Below are positions 24,979-34,973 of a stretch of 64,000 bases of DNA, in pieces. The notes under the pieces were generated by a model that worked only from the letters and a program-made list of their open reading frames with translations, ran no database searches and was not told the DNA's origin. The position numbers were made by a program, and so were the translations under genes. Every line of letters begins with the position of its first letter. Position 1 is the stretch's first letter. This DNA comes from Pararhodobacter oceanensis. GTDB taxonomy: Bacteria > Pseudomonadota > Alphaproteobacteria > Rhodobacterales > Rhodobacteraceae. The stretch spans positions 1 to 64,000 of the forward strand of contig NZ_QDKM01000012.1 in assembly GCF_003076755.1 (NCBI RefSeq), read 5' to 3'.

Positions 24979-25954
24979 GATCTGACCTTTCTTCACTTCC
25001 CAGCACCGTCAGTGCCGTTTCTTCATCCACCACCAAGGCGTTGAGATAATTGCCATTCAGCACCGCACGGATTGGCTGCGCCTTTTCGATACCGGATGCG
25101 ATGCCGATCACCTGTCCGCAGGCCGCAAGCTCGCTGGGGGCAACCGCCACCAACCGCGTGTTCAGCGCATAATTGGCCACCGCGCCGTCATCACGGATCA
25201 GATGCGCCAGCAATTCGCCGACAACGCCCATGCCGATCAGCATCTTGCGGTCGGCCTCGGGCACCGGATTCAGGTCGTAATAGCTCGATCCGGCAGGTTC
25301 GGTAGAGCCGATGCCGACCAGCGCGATATTGGCCTTGCGCGCCAGATCAAAGACCTCACGCACCGAGCCGACCTGACACAGCATATCGCGCTGCGCGGCG
25401 CTCTCGGCGAATAGCGGCGCGTGGACCAGCATCGCCTTGCCACCCAAGCGGCTGGCGAGTTGCGTGGCCAAATGGTTGACGTCGGTGAAATATTTGCCCT
25501 GCACACCACCGGTCAGCGGCACCACGGTCACGTCAAACCCCTGTTCGGTGGTCAGATTGTCAACAATCGCACTGACCGTCTTGCCGCCGGTGATCGCGAT
25601 CACATCGCCGTCGCGGATGGTTTCCAGCAGCAGATTGGCCGCCGCCCGCCCGACCTGTTGCAGCGTCGTATCGGGATTGTCCGACACCGTCGGCGTGACC
25701 ATCGCCGCCGTCAGCGAGGTGGTTTCGACCAGCTTGGCTTCATAGTCGGTCAGGCGCTGGAACCGGCTTTCGATATCAATCTTGATCATCCCCAGTTTGC
25801 GCCCCTGCGCGATCAGGCGGTTGACCTTCGAGGTGGATAAATTGAGCCGCGTGGCAATCTCGGACTGTTTCAGCCCTTCGATGAAATGCAGCACCAGAAC
25901 CGTGTGGATCTGCCGCACCAGCTCGTAGTTTTCATTGGGATTTGTCATTGGCAC
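24968..25954 (-). CDS. SorC/DeoR-family sugar-binding regulator (EryD/LsrR-like)
   Basis: A 328-aa regulator. An N-terminal HTH is evident (residues 28-50, LKQSEIATRLNLSTSKVNRL) followed by a SorC sugar-phosphate-binding domain: ITGGKTVSAIVDNL, VVPLTGGVQG and a C-terminal AVLNGNYLNALVVDEETA. Such proteins (EryD, LsrR, SorC) usually sense the phosphorylated product of the pathway they control. It lies inside the operon between transporter and catabolic genes. A perfect 16-bp palindrome upstream of the first operon gene (29768-29783) is a candidate site. An alternative start is the ATG at 25948. Confidence 0.9.
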   Translation of the reverse strand: MPMTNPNENYELVRQIHTVLVLHFIEGLKQSEIATRLNLSTSKVNRLIAQGRKLGMIKIDIESRFQRLTDYEAKLVETTSLTAAMVTPTVSDNPDTTLQQVGRAAANLLLETIRDGDVIAITGGKTVSAIVDNLTTEQGFDVTVVPLTGGVQGKYFTDVNHLATQLASRLGGKAMLVHAPLFAESAAQRDMLCQVGSVREVFDLARKANIALVGIGSTEPAGSSYYDLNPVPEADRKMLIGMGVVGELLAHLIRDDGAVANYALNTRLVAVAPSELAACGQVIGIASGIEKAQPIRAVLNGNYLNALVVDEETALTVLGSEERSDHDA

Positions 25955-25966
25955 AGGTCCATGTCG

Positions 25967-26965
25967 TCACCGCCGCCGCTTGTGGAGATAGTGGTCAATA
26001 GAGACCGCCGCCAAGAGGATCGAACCACGAATGATGTCTTGCCAATAGACCGAAACATCCAGCAGCGCGAGCGAGCTTGACACCACCGACAGCAAGACCA
26101 CGCCCAAGATCGCGCCGAAAATCGTGCCGGTGCCGCCGTTCAGGCTGGCGCCACCGATCACCGCGGCGGCAATCACGTTCAGCTCCATGCCCAGCCCGAA
26201 GGTCGGTTGCGCCGAGCCAAAGCGCGCCATGTAGATGATGCCGGCAACACCGCAAAGCGCCGAGCAGAGCGTGGTGGTCAGGAACACCACTTTCTTGGTG
26301 CGGATGCCCGAATAGGCGGCGGCGCGTTCGTTGCTGCCGGTGTAGAACACCTTGCGGAATACCGTGGTCTTGCGCAGCATCAGATCAAACGCCACCACCG
26401 CGACGATAAATATGATGATCACCAGCGGGATCGGGCCAATCGAGCCCTGACCGATGAATTTGAACTCGGGCGGCAAAGTGAACAGCCCCAACGGCCGCCC
26501 GCCGGTGGCCAGCAAACAAATGCCGCGCGCGATCACCATGATCGCCAGTGACACAATGAAATGGTGCAGGCCGACGCGGGTGACGAAATACCCCATGATC
26601 GCGCCGATCCCCGTGCAGGCGGCAATCGCGATGCCCGAGGCGACCCAAGGGTCCACACCGGCCAGAAACAGCCAGCCGGCGACGACCATCGCCAGCGCGG
26701 TGACCGACCCCACCGACAGGTCAATCCCGCCCGAGATCAGCAGGATGGTCATGCCGATCACCACGATCCCCTCGACCGCGAAGGCCATGACCATGGCGCG
26801 CATATTCACCCAGGTCAGGAAGTAGGGCGAAGCGAAGGTCATCACCACGAACAGCACAAAGATGATCGCGATCAGGCCGGTTTCGCGCATATGCAAAAGG
26901 CGGGCCAACAGGCTGGCGGATCCTTGGCCGGAGGCGGCTGGTTGAGTAGAGATGTTCGCTGACAT
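25967..26965 (-). CDS. Sugar ABC transporter permease (RbsC/EryF type)
   Basis: A 332-aa BPD_transp_2 permease with eight to ten helices. The signature GGIDLSVGSVTALAMVVAG is at about residues 80-98 and the EAA-like loop NERAAAYSGIRTKKVVFLT around residues 217-235; GGASLNGGTGTIFGAILG follows, as in RbsC. Length is typical of a single homodimeric permease, so one gene suffices here, whereas Lsr systems carry two. The ATG at 26965 was chosen because the residues upstream are arginine-rich and unrelated. It follows the ATPase gene by 17 nt. Confidence 0.92.
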   Translation of the reverse strand: MSANISTQPAASGQGSASLLARLLHMRETGLIAIIFVLFVVMTFASPYFLTWVNMRAMVMAFAVEGIVVIGMTILLISGGIDLSVGSVTALAMVVAGWLFLAGVDPWVASGIAIAACTGIGAIMGYFVTRVGLHHFIVSLAIMVIARGICLLATGGRPLGLFTLPPEFKFIGQGSIGPIPLVIIIFIVAVVAFDLMLRKTTVFRKVFYTGSNERAAAYSGIRTKKVVFLTTTLCSALCGVAGIIYMARFGSAQPTFGLGMELNVIAAAVIGGASLNGGTGTIFGAILGVVLLSVVSSSLALLDVSVYWQDIIRGSILLAAVSIDHYLHKRRR

Positions 26966-26982
26966 GTGCTCTTTCGTTTCTA

Positions 26983-28509
26983 TCACGCGATGGCGGCGTC
27001 GGTCACAGACGCCAATCGCATTACGTTTTCTTCGGTTATATCGGCGCCGCTGACCTCGCCGCTGATCCGCCCCTCGCGGACCACCATCACCCGGTCGCAT
27101 AGGCCAATCAGTTCCGGCAATTCGGATGAAATCACCACGATGCCGACGCCGCTTTGGGCCAGATCGCGCAGGATCTTATGGATCTCGACCTTGGCGCCGA
27201 CATCGACGCCGCGGGTCGGCTCATCAAGGAAGATCAGCTTGGGGTTGACCGATAGCATCTTGGCAATCGCGACCTTTTGCTGGTTGCCGCCGGACAGCGA
27301 AGACACCGGATCCGAAAGCCGCCCGTATTTCAGGTTCAGCTTCTTGGCCAATGCCGTGGCCTGACCTTCCTCTTTGTCACGGTTGATAACGCCCAGCTTT
27401 GAGGCGACTTGTTCGACTTTGAGGGCGGAAATATTCACCGTGATCGGCATATCGAGAAACACACCATCGCCTTTGCGATCCTCGGAGAGATAGACAACGC
27501 CGGCGTCAATGCTCTGCTGATAATCCTGCGTCGCCAGCTGCTGGCCATTCAGCCAGACCTCTCCCGTCACTGCGCCTTCCAGTCTGCAAATCCCCTTGAC
27601 GATTTCACTACGCCCCGAGCCGATCAACCCGGCAATGCCCAGAATGCAGCCGCGCTCAAGCTGGAATGACACGTCGTGGAACCGGCTGCCGTCGCTCAGG
27701 TTTTTGACCTTCAGCAGCACGTCATCACTGCGATCACCCTCCGCCTGTTTCTCGGGATACAGCGTGCCAAGCACCCGTCCGACCATGGCGTTGACCACAT
27801 CGCCGGGCCCGATCTCGGCGACATTGCGGGTGGTGATATTCTGACCGTCCCGAAACACCGTGACCCGGTCGCAATTGTCGAAAATCTCGACCATCCGGTG
27901 CGAGATATAGATGATCGAAATACCGCGATCCGCCAGTTTGCGCATGATCCCGAACAGGATCTGCGCCTCTTTTTCGGTCAGGGCCGCGGTTGGCTCATCA
28001 AGGATCAGAACCCGGCAATCGAGCGTCAGCGCCTTCGCAATCTCGACCAGTTGCTGGCTCGAAATGGACAGATCACGCACTTTGACCGCGGGATCAATGT
28101 CGCACAGCTGCCCCAGCACATCGGCGGCTTTTTTGTGCAGGGCTTTAAAATCCATGAACAAGGACTTGCTGACATTGGTTGCCGACATAAAGATATTCTC
28201 GGCCACGCTGATGTCGGGGCAGAGGGCGATTTCCTGATGCACAAAGCCGATGCCCAGTTGTTGCGCCCGCGTCGGCGAGGTGATCTTGACCGCAGTCCCA
28301 TCCAACAGGATCTCGCCGCTATCCGGCTGCAAGATGCCGTCGATGATGTTCATCAAGGTGGATTTTCCGGCACCATTCTCACCGGCGAGCGCGTGGATCT
28401 CGCCCTTGCGCAGATCGAAATCGACGGATTTCAACGCATGGATCGGCCCGAAGGATTTGGAAACACCGGATATCTGTAAGATCAGATTGTCGGACATTGT
28501 GCGGGCCAT
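26983..28509 (-). CDS. Sugar ABC transporter ATP-binding protein (RbsA/EryE type, two ABC domains)
   Basis: A 508-aa tandem ATPase. Domain 1 has Walker [10 protein letters not shown] near residue 43 and Walker [12 protein letters not shown]; its signature is degenerate (SISSQQ), as common in the first half of this family. Domain 2 has a diverged Walker A (GLIGSGRSE), a canonical signature (SLSGGNQQK) and Walker [13 protein letters not shown]. This asymmetry is normal for RbsA-type proteins. It energises uptake with the permease and the periplasmic protein of the same operon. The start could be residue 5 (ATG at 28497); neither start has a strong ribosome site. Confidence 0.93.
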   Translation of the reverse strand: MARTMSDNLILQISGVSKSFGPIHALKSVDFDLRKGEIHALAGENGAGKSTLMNIIDGILQPDSGEILLDGTAVKITSPTRAQQLGIGFVHQEIALCPDISVAENIFMSATNVSKSLFMDFKALHKKAADVLGQLCDIDPAVKVRDLSISSQQLVEIAKALTLDCRVLILDEPTAALTEKEAQILFGIMRKLADRGISIIYISHRMVEIFDNCDRVTVFRDGQNITTRNVAEIGPGDVVNAMVGRVLGTLYPEKQAEGDRSDDVLLKVKNLSDGSRFHDVSFQLERGCILGIAGLIGSGRSEIVKGICRLEGAVTGEVWLNGQQLATQDYQQSIDAGVVYLSEDRKGDGVFLDMPITVNISALKVEQVASKLGVINRDKEEGQATALAKKLNLKYGRLSDPVSSLSGGNQQKVAIAKMLSVNPKLIFLDEPTRGVDVGAKVEIHKILRDLAQSGVGIVVISSELPELIGLCDRVMVVREGRISGEVSGADITEENVMRLASVTDAAIA

Positions 28510-28592
28510 GGTTTGAGGAAGTTTTGGCGTCGAAGGGGCGGGCGCGCGGGAATTTCTCAGCGCGCCCGCTGATCCGTATGGAGGCGGTGCGA

Positions 28593-29612
28593 TCAGTCGG
28601 TATCGCGGCCTTCCATATAGGTGTTCAGGTCAAAACTATCGGCATTTTCCTGCGTGATGACGGCAAAACCGTTATCCACATAGGGGATCTGCATCGGGTT
28701 GAAGCCCGAACTTTGATAGTCGTTGAACGGGTCAAACACATCGCTATGCGCGGCCATGAACACCGCCAGAAACCCCATAAAGCCCTGCATGCCCTGGTTC
28801 GGGTTCAGCGCCATATGGATGTTGCCAGCGCGGATATGCTCCAAGGTGGCGGGGGTGACATCGGCGTGCATGATCAACACATCGGCCTCGGCCTCGAGAA
28901 TTGCCGCGACCGCACCTTCGGCCGAGCCAGCTTCGGGGATCCAGATCGCGCCCAGATTGGGGTTGGCCTGCACGATCGAGGCGGTGGCGCGATAGGCGGC
29001 GTTAGAGTCCTGGTTGGTGGCCTGCCGACCGACCAACTGCATGTTCGGATAATGCTCTTCCATATAGGAGATCAGCGCCGTGACGCGCAGGTCGTGGTTG
29101 GATTGCCCCGGGTTTTCCAGAACCGCATATTCGGCGCTATCGCCGATCTGCGACACGATCTCTTCGGCGGCAAACCGGGCCTCGGCCAGATTGTCCGAGG
29201 TGATATAGGCGGTGCGGTTCGAGTCCGGCGAATCCGCGGCAAAGGTCACGATCTCTGTGCCGCTTTCGATGGCGCGGTTGATCGGCTCGATGAACGGGTC
29301 GGCCTGCATCGGGTGCAGCAAGACGCCAGCCGGGCTGCGGACCATATCCTGCTCGAATGACGCGATCTGGCGGGTGATGTCATAATCGGGCGTGCCCGAG
29401 AAGATCGTCTCACAGCCAAAGGCGGCGGCGGCCTGACGAAAGCCCTGATACACCGGCACCCAATAGGGGTGGCTCGAGACCATCACGTTCATCACATAGG
29501 TTTCACCGGGCTCGCAGGCCAGCGTTCCTTGTGCGGATGCGGTGGTTGCGGTTGATACTGACGCGGCCATCGCGATGGAAGCGGCAAAGCCTGCAATAGT
29601 TGAGTTCTTCAT
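28593..29612 (-). CDS. Sugar-binding periplasmic protein (RbsB/peripla_BP_4 type)
   Basis: A 339-aa type-I periplasmic binding protein, the first gene of the ten-gene operon. Residues 1-28 are a signal peptide ending in TTASAQG. The mature protein shows the Rossmann-like strands expected of the family ([36 protein letters not shown] and the hinge region [14 protein letters not shown]). It should deliver a sugar or polyol to the permease. GGAGGAAAG lies 3-11 nt before the ATG, giving strong translation as usual for binding proteins. Confidence 0.9.
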   Translation of the reverse strand: MKNSTIAGFAASIAMAASVSTATTASAQGTLACEPGETYVMNVMVSSHPYWVPVYQGFRQAAAAFGCETIFSGTPDYDITRQIASFEQDMVRSPAGVLLHPMQADPFIEPINRAIESGTEIVTFAADSPDSNRTAYITSDNLAEARFAAEEIVSQIGDSAEYAVLENPGQSNHDLRVTALISYMEEHYPNMQLVGRQATNQDSNAAYRATASIVQANPNLGAIWIPEAGSAEGAVAAILEAEADVLIMHADVTPATLEHIRAGNIHMALNPNQGMQGFMGFLAVFMAAHSDVFDPFNDYQSSGFNPMQIPYVDNGFAVITQENADSFDLNTYMEGRDTD

Positions 29613-29712
29613 TTCTTTCCTCCCGAAAGTGGTGGCCCGAAGACCTGAATCCTAACCTGTAGGCATCACGGCTCGCAATTACTCCCATGCACCGAAATTT
29701 GTCCCACGAGCG

Positions 29713-29742
29713 AATAAGGGCGTCGAAACGGGCGCCGGTCAA
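29713..29742 (-). promoter_or_regulatory. Possible promoter of the sugar/polyol operon
   Basis: On the minus strand TTGACC (29742-29737) is followed after 18 nt by CTTATT (29718-29713), about 100 nt upstream of the binding-protein start. The match to sigma-70 boxes is partial. The 16-bp palindrome lies just upstream of the -35 box. Confidence 0.3.
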
Positions 29743-29767
29743 CAGTTTTTGCCAAATTTTCCACGAG

Positions 29768-29783
29768 GTGAAATTAATTTCAC
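29768..29783. promoter_or_regulatory. 16-bp perfect palindrome, candidate SorC-type operator
   Basis: GTGAAATTAATTTCAC is perfectly self-complementary and stands out in an AT-rich patch of this GC-rich window. It is 155 nt upstream of the first gene of the sugar/polyol operon, which encodes its own SorC regulator. Confidence 0.5.
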
Positions 29784-30329
29784 AAATGGGCGGATGGAGA
29801 GTATCTGACAGGCTGCAATGCTCGAGTTGGGGATCGATATTGGCGATGGGATCTGTGTGGTCCAGGTCGGCGCGCGGTTCATCGTCACTGCGCGGCGGCA
29901 GCGAATCGGGGCGGCGAGAGGGGCAGGCGGCAGGCCGGTTTGACCTCCGCCAGTGGTTTTGTGGGCAGGCTGGGGCTCATCCGATCCGTCGCGATGATTG
30001 ATCTGCTGTTGGAGGGATGGTGCGCGCCGCCAAAGCGTGACGCCCTGCATTTTCACCAAAGTTCTGCGTGCGCTGGGCGATCTGGCCAGTGGCAGATTGG
30101 TCGCCGAGATCAGCCCATGCCGAGGATGAAAGACACGGGCGCGGTCAGCAATGGATGGCGGTTAGGCCGGAGCCGCCACTCCTGACGATCAGTGGCTTGG
30201 GTGCGGGGGGATTGGATTGGGCAAGCGAGAGGTCGCACCCATCCAAACCTGACCGCGCGAAATCACCTCCCGTTCGCAATCGTGACGCAAACGGAAGGTG
30301 ATCGGGTCTCCCCGAGATGCAGGCGCGGC
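29784..30329. other. Intergenic region between polyol operon and ALDH gene
   Basis: About 550 nt without a supported gene. A short + frame near 30050 reads IFTKVLRALGDLASGRL, which vaguely recalls the start of EI24-type membrane proteins but ends within 30 codons. No tRNA, IS end or clear terminator was found. Confidence 0.4.
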
Positions 30330-31838
30330 TTAGAAGACCGCGGTGATTGCCTTGGTTTCGAGGTAGCCGTCGAGCGCGGCTTCGCCGTATTCGCGGCCCC
30401 AGCCGGATTGTTTCATCCCGCCGAAGGGCACATTGATATCGACCGCGCCGTGACAGTTGATCGCGACCTGACCCGAGCGGATCAAATGCGCCATGCCGTG
30501 GGCTTTGGACAGATCCTTGGTCCAGACGCTGCCCGACAAGCCATATTGCGTGTCGTTCACGCGGCGGGCGAGGGCCTTGAGGTCGGAGGCGTCGTCAAAC
30601 ACCTGCGCCGAGATCACCGGACCAAAGATTTCCTCTTGCACGATCCGCATATCGGCGCTGGTGTTCGAGAATAGCGTCGGCTCAAAGAAATGCCCCGGAC
30701 CCTGTCGATTGCCGCCGGTGACCAGTTCGGCGCCCTGTTCCACGCCGCTCACCACATAGGAGGCGACGCGGTCTTGCTGCGCTTTGGAGATCAGCGGCCC
30801 AACCATTGTGTCCATCGCGAAAGGATCGCCGAGTTTCAAACCCTTGGCGACCTGCTCGATCCCCGCCATCATCGTCTCGTAGATCGGTTTCTCGATGAAC
30901 AGCCGCGTGCCGGCCATGCAGTTCTGCCCCTGCAACAGAAAGGTGGCCATGGCCGCGCCGGGGATCGCCTGTTCAAGATCGGCATCGGCAAAGACCACGA
31001 CAGGCGACTTGCCGCCCAGTTCCAGAGACACGCGTTTGAGGTTGCCGCGCGCGGCGCCAAGGATCGATTTGCCGACCTCGGTGGAGCCGGTGAAGCTGAT
31101 CTTGTCGACATGCGGATGATTGGCCAGATGCGCGCCGACGATGCTGCCCTCGCCGATAACGACATTGACCACGCCCTCGGGAAATCCCGCCTCGGCGATC
31201 AGACGCGCCAGATGCATCGCGGTGAGGGGGGTGAGTTCGGAGGGTTTGAAGACCACCGTGCAGCCCGCCGCCAGCGCCGGACCAAGTTTGAGGATTGCCA
31301 TGCCGAGCGGGAAGTTCCACGGCGTGATCGCGGCGACCACGCCGACGGCTTCGCGCCGCGTGTAGGTCAGGGTCGGGGCACCGTTCGCGGCACCGGGCGT
31401 GGCCGGAATGGTGCGCCCGTCCAGCTTGGTCGGCCAGCCCGCATAATAGCGCATGATCTCGATCGACAGCGGCAGGGCCATATGGTTCGACAGCACCGTT
31501 GGCATCCCGTTGTCGAGCGTTTCAAGTTCGGCCAGCAGCGCGGCGTCGCGCTCCATCAGATCGGCGAGTTTGAACATCAGCCGCGCGCGCTCGGTGGCGG
31601 GGAGGCCGGGCCATGGGCCATTGTCAAAAGCGTTGCGTGCGGCGGCGACTGCGTCATCCACATCTGCGGTGGTCAGCGGCGCCAGCGTCAGTAGCGCCTC
31701 AAGCGTGGCCGGGTTTTCGACCTTGATCGGGTTGCCTTCGCCGGTCTTGGGCGCGCGGAAATCGTTGTCGATGAACAGCGAACTGGCCGAGGACAAAAGG
31801 CTGCTCGCGGCCTCGGAAAACTTGGTTTGGACATTCAT
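30330..31838 (-). CDS. NAD(P)-dependent aldehyde dehydrogenase
   Basis: A 502-aa ALDH-superfamily enzyme. The cofactor segment TPWNFPLGMAILKLGPALAA lies near residues 170-190, the catalytic Glu is in LELGGKSPVVVF and the catalytic Cys in QGQNCMAGTRL at about residue 305. The conserved EEIFGPV motif is near residue 400. It oxidises an aldehyde to the acid. It follows the GMC oxidoreductase gene by 12 nt, so the pair should convert an alcohol to an acid through an aldehyde. A candidate GntR operator lies upstream of the pair. Substrate unknown. Confidence 0.92.
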   Translation of the reverse strand: MNVQTKFSEAASSLLSSASSLFIDNDFRAPKTGEGNPIKVENPATLEALLTLAPLTTADVDDAVAAARNAFDNGPWPGLPATERARLMFKLADLMERDAALLAELETLDNGMPTVLSNHMALPLSIEIMRYYAGWPTKLDGRTIPATPGAANGAPTLTYTRREAVGVVAAITPWNFPLGMAILKLGPALAAGCTVVFKPSELTPLTAMHLARLIAEAGFPEGVVNVVIGEGSIVGAHLANHPHVDKISFTGSTEVGKSILGAARGNLKRVSLELGGKSPVVVFADADLEQAIPGAAMATFLLQGQNCMAGTRLFIEKPIYETMMAGIEQVAKGLKLGDPFAMDTMVGPLISKAQQDRVASYVVSGVEQGAELVTGGNRQGPGHFFEPTLFSNTSADMRIVQEEIFGPVISAQVFDDASDLKALARRVNDTQYGLSGSVWTKDLSKAHGMAHLIRSGQVAINCHGAVDINVPFGGMKQSGWGREYGEAALDGYLETKAITAVF

Positions 31839-31850
31839 TTCTCTGTCTCC

Positions 31851-33572
31851 TTAACCGTTGATAATCATATCTGCTGCCATCTCGCCGATCAGGATCGAGG
31901 GCACATGCGTATTCGCCGAGGTGGTCGAGGGCATGACCGAGGCATCGGCGACGCGCAGCCCCTCGACACCGTGGACCTTGAGCGTGGCCGGATCGGTGAC
32001 CGCCATCTCGTCGATGCCCATTTTCGCGGTGCCGACGGGGTGGAAATAGGTCGTGACCGAGCGCCGGATGAAGGCTTCTTTCTCGGCGCGTGTGGCAAGG
32101 CTTTCGGGCGGGATCGCCCGCTGCACCGCAAACTCGCGGAAGGCGGGTTCATTGGCCAGTTCCTCGGCCAGCAAGAAGCCCTGATACATGGCTTCGCGGT
32201 CCTCCGGCTCTTGCAGGATATTGGGCTGGATCTCCAACGCGCCATCGTGCTGTGCGGATAGCATCTTCATATAGCCGCGGCTTTTCACCCCCATCAGACC
32301 GGGCGAGATGGTGAAGGGGTTTTGCGGCAACGGGTATTCCGCCGCCAGTCCCGGCATCAGATAGGGGATCTGGATCGACACAAACATCAGATCGGGGGCG
32401 GTCAGCTCCGCGCGGGATTTCCAGAAGAACGTGGAGCCTTCGAGATTATGCGTCGGCGGCGCGATCGGCTCGCGGGCTTCATAGATCATACCGCCCAGCA
32501 GGATATGTTCCTGCAGGTTCTGGCCGACGCCGGGCAGATGACTGTGCGAGGCGATGCCCAGATCGGCCAAATCCTCGGCGTTGCCAATGCCCGAGAGCAT
32601 CAGCAGGCGCGGGGTATCAATAGCGCCGGCGCAGAGCACCACTTCGGCGCCTGCGCGGATCGTGCGCTGTTCGCCATCGACAAGGATATTCACCCCGCGG
32701 CAGGCATTGCCCTCCATCACCAATCCGGTGGTTTTGGCGCGCAGCAAGACCGTCAGGTTCGGATTGTCGAGCGCCGGACGCAGATAGCCGCGCGCGGTGC
32801 TGACGCGGACCCCGTCGCGCATGTTGAAGTTATTGGGCCCGACGCCAAGATTGGACGGGCCATTCATATCCTCGATATAGGGCATGCCCCAGCTTTCGGC
32901 GGCGTCAATGAGGACTTTGGCCACCGGATGCAGACTGTCGAGCGTCGGGGCCATGACCGGGATCGGGCCACCGGCGCCGCGCAGAGCGGTTTCGCCGCCT
33001 TGCCAGTCTTCCATCGCTTTGAGCTTGGGCAGGATCGATTGGAAATCCCAGCCTTCGGCGCCCTGTGCTGCCCAATTGTCATAGTCGCCCGGCACGCCGC
33101 GCACCCAGACCAGCGCATTGGTCGAGGACGAGCCGCCCAGCACCTTGCCGCGCGACAACAGGATCGGGCGGTTGTCGACCTGTTCGGTGGGGGTGTAGAA
33201 ATAGGACCAGTCACGCTCGGAGCCGATGTTGGCGACCCATGCGGCGGGGTTGTCGATTTCCGGCACGCCCTCGTCATTGCCGCCGGCTTCAAGCACAAGG
33301 ATACTGGCGTCGGTTCCATCCGCCAGACGCCGCGCCAGCGCACAGCCCGCCGCACCCGCGCCGACGATGATATAATCGTATTCGCTCTGGATATTGGCGG
33401 CGTTCTGCGATTGCACCAATCCGGCGGCCAGCGCCTGATTGACCGCCGAGGCCGAGACCGCCGCCCCGAGACCGGCAGCGGCAAGTTGGGTGAGTAGGGC
33501 GCGGCGGCTTAGCTTGCCGGTCGCGGCGAGATCGAGAAGCGTCTCGGCGTGTTCTTTGGATGTGTCGGTCAT
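31851..33572 (-). CDS. GMC oxidoreductase with Tat signal peptide
   Basis: A 573-aa GMC flavoenzyme. A twin-arginine signal (KLSRRALLTQLAAAGLGAAV at about residues 20-39, ending in NQALA) implies folded export to the periplasm, unlike the other GMC protein in this window. The FAD motif YIIVGAGAAGCALARRL is near residue 67, signature 1 includes LSRGKVLGGSSSTNALVWVR, and the active-site His and Asn are in YFHPVGTAKMG and SANTHVP. With the following aldehyde dehydrogenase it resembles alcohol/aldehyde pairs for polyols, choline analogues or polyethers. The ATG at 33572 follows AGGAGAGACC. Confidence 0.9.
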   Translation of the reverse strand: MTDTSKEHAETLLDLAATGKLSRRALLTQLAAAGLGAAVSASAVNQALAAGLVQSQNAANIQSEYDYIIVGAGAAGCALARRLADGTDASILVLEAGGNDEGVPEIDNPAAWVANIGSERDWSYFYTPTEQVDNRPILLSRGKVLGGSSSTNALVWVRGVPGDYDNWAAQGAEGWDFQSILPKLKAMEDWQGGETALRGAGGPIPVMAPTLDSLHPVAKVLIDAAESWGMPYIEDMNGPSNLGVGPNNFNMRDGVRVSTARGYLRPALDNPNLTVLLRAKTTGLVMEGNACRGVNILVDGEQRTIRAGAEVVLCAGAIDTPRLLMLSGIGNAEDLADLGIASHSHLPGVGQNLQEHILLGGMIYEAREPIAPPTHNLEGSTFFWKSRAELTAPDLMFVSIQIPYLMPGLAAEYPLPQNPFTISPGLMGVKSRGYMKMLSAQHDGALEIQPNILQEPEDREAMYQGFLLAEELANEPAFREFAVQRAIPPESLATRAEKEAFIRRSVTTYFHPVGTAKMGIDEMAVTDPATLKVHGVEGLRVADASVMPSTTSANTHVPSILIGEMAADMIING

Positions 33573-34082
33573 GGTCTCTCCTGTTGGGTTACACCTGTGA
33601 TGGTGGCGGGATGCTTCTGTCAACGCGGTTGGGCGAATGCAGAAGTTCTGATAATTTCCAATGGGTTGGACGCGCGGCTATGAGGTCACTGCCGCAGGTG
33701 GTGCATAGGTTGAAATCCTCGCTTTGGGGCCATCGGCGCGGCGGTGGCGATCACGCGGTGACCGCTGCGGCACCGCTTTGTTGGTCGATTGATGTGCCTA
33801 GACATCGTATACCGTATACGGTAACTATGGGTCAACTTTGTTCCGGCAATAGGTGAAAATAGTTTCGCTCCCTGCTTGATATTTGCTCAATTCATCTGCG
33901 GATTTCCCCGGCTTTCGCGCAATCTGGCGATGTTTTGAGCAGGCTTCTGGGGCGAGGTCTCATGATCCGGTCGAATGGGGATGACGCGTTTCTGATCCCG
34001 CCGGTCTGAGGTGTGCCCTTTGCCGTGTTCCGGTGCGGGTTGATGGTGGTCGGGTCGGTTTGGATATCTTTCGGAGACGCTG
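33573..34082. other. Divergent intergenic region between GMC and LysR genes
   Basis: About 510 nt with no supported gene. It contains one copy of the GntR-type site (33807-33819) and a CGGAGA ribosome-site candidate for the LysR gene at about 34073. No other structured element was recognised. Confidence 0.5.
33807..33819 (-). promoter_or_regulatory. GntR-type operator, copy 1 (upstream of GMC/ALDH)
   Basis: GTATACCGTATAC on the + strand is the exact reverse complement of the 13-mer found before the ferredoxin reductase and Rieske oxygenase genes. It lies 235 nt upstream of the GMC start and 264 nt upstream of the divergent LysR gene. Confidence 0.6.
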
Positions 34083-34970
34083 ATGGAGCTGCGCAGGATA
34101 AAATATTTTCTCGGGGTCGCTGACGAATTGCACTTCGGGCGGGCGGCGTCGCGGCTTGGCATTGCCCAGCCGCCATTGAGCCGCCAGATCGCCGCGCTTG
34201 AGGCCGATATCGGCGCGCAGCTTTTTGACCGGAGCCGCGGGCAGATACGTCTGACGCAGGCCGGCGAGGTGCTCGAGCGTCACGCGCGGCAGATCGTTGA
34301 CCGGCTCGACTCGGCCTATCGCGAGGCCCATCTTGTTGGCGCGGGCGGGGCCGGGCGGCTGCGGGTGGCGTTTGTCGGATCTGCCTCACACGGGGTATTG
34401 CCCAGCCTGATCAAATCCTACCGCTCGCATTTTCCCAAAGTTGAACTGGCGCTCTCGGCGATGAACAATGCCGCGCTGCATCTGGCGCTGGTCCAGCGCG
34501 AGATTGATATCGCCGTCGCCCGCCCGCATCTGGAGGATGAGGAATTGCGCCGCGAGCCGCTGGAGCGTGAACGCCTGATCCTTGCGGTGCCCGACAATTC
34601 CGAGCTGGCCACGCGCGAGACGATCCGGCTGGCGGAGCTCGGCGATCAGGCCTTTGTTCTCTATCCGCGCCGCCCGCGTCCCAGCTATGCCGATTTTGTT
34701 CTCGACCTGTGCCGGCAGGTGGGTTTCGAACCCGCCACGCTGGAACTGGCGCAGGACTACCAGACGGCGATTGCGCTGGTTTCGGTCGGCGCGGGGATCA
34801 GCGTGGTGCCGGAAAGCGTGTCGCGCACCACCCGTCCGGGGGTGTTTTTTCGCGACTACGAGGGGCCGAATCCGGGCACCGGTTTGACCATCCACGCGCG
34901 GCGCGACAACCAGTCCCGGCAGGTGCTGCAATTTCTCGATATCGCGAAGAAGTTTATGCGCAATCATTGA
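34083..34970 (+). CDS. LysR-family regulator, CatR/CbnR-like
   Basis: A 295-aa LysR protein. The N-terminus MELRRIKYFLGVADELHFGR and the HTH AASRLGIAQPPLSRQIAALE are characteristic of the CatR/BenM/CbnR branch that responds to cis,cis-muconate or chloromuconates. The effector domain starts with GRLRVAFVGSASHGVLPSL. It converges with catB (3-nt gap between stops). Canonical CatR genes are divergent from catB, so this orientation is unusual, but catA/catB remain the likely targets. GMC/ALDH on the other side is an alternative target. Confidence 0.85.
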   Translation: MELRRIKYFLGVADELHFGRAASRLGIAQPPLSRQIAALEADIGAQLFDRSRGQIRLTQAGEVLERHARQIVDRLDSAYREAHLVGAGGAGRLRVAFVGSASHGVLPSLIKSYRSHFPKVELALSAMNNAALHLALVQREIDIAVARPHLEDEELRREPLERERLILAVPDNSELATRETIRLAELGDQAFVLYPRRPRPSYADFVLDLCRQVGFEPATLELAQDYQTAIALVSVGAGISVVPESVSRTTRPGVFFRDYEGPNPGTGLTIHARRDNQSRQVLQFLDIAKKFMRNH

Positions 34971-34973
34971 CGT

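Noticed and set aside
30040-30125. Start of an EI24-type membrane protein
   Set aside because: The similarity covers about 15 residues only and the frame closes at once with no good start.
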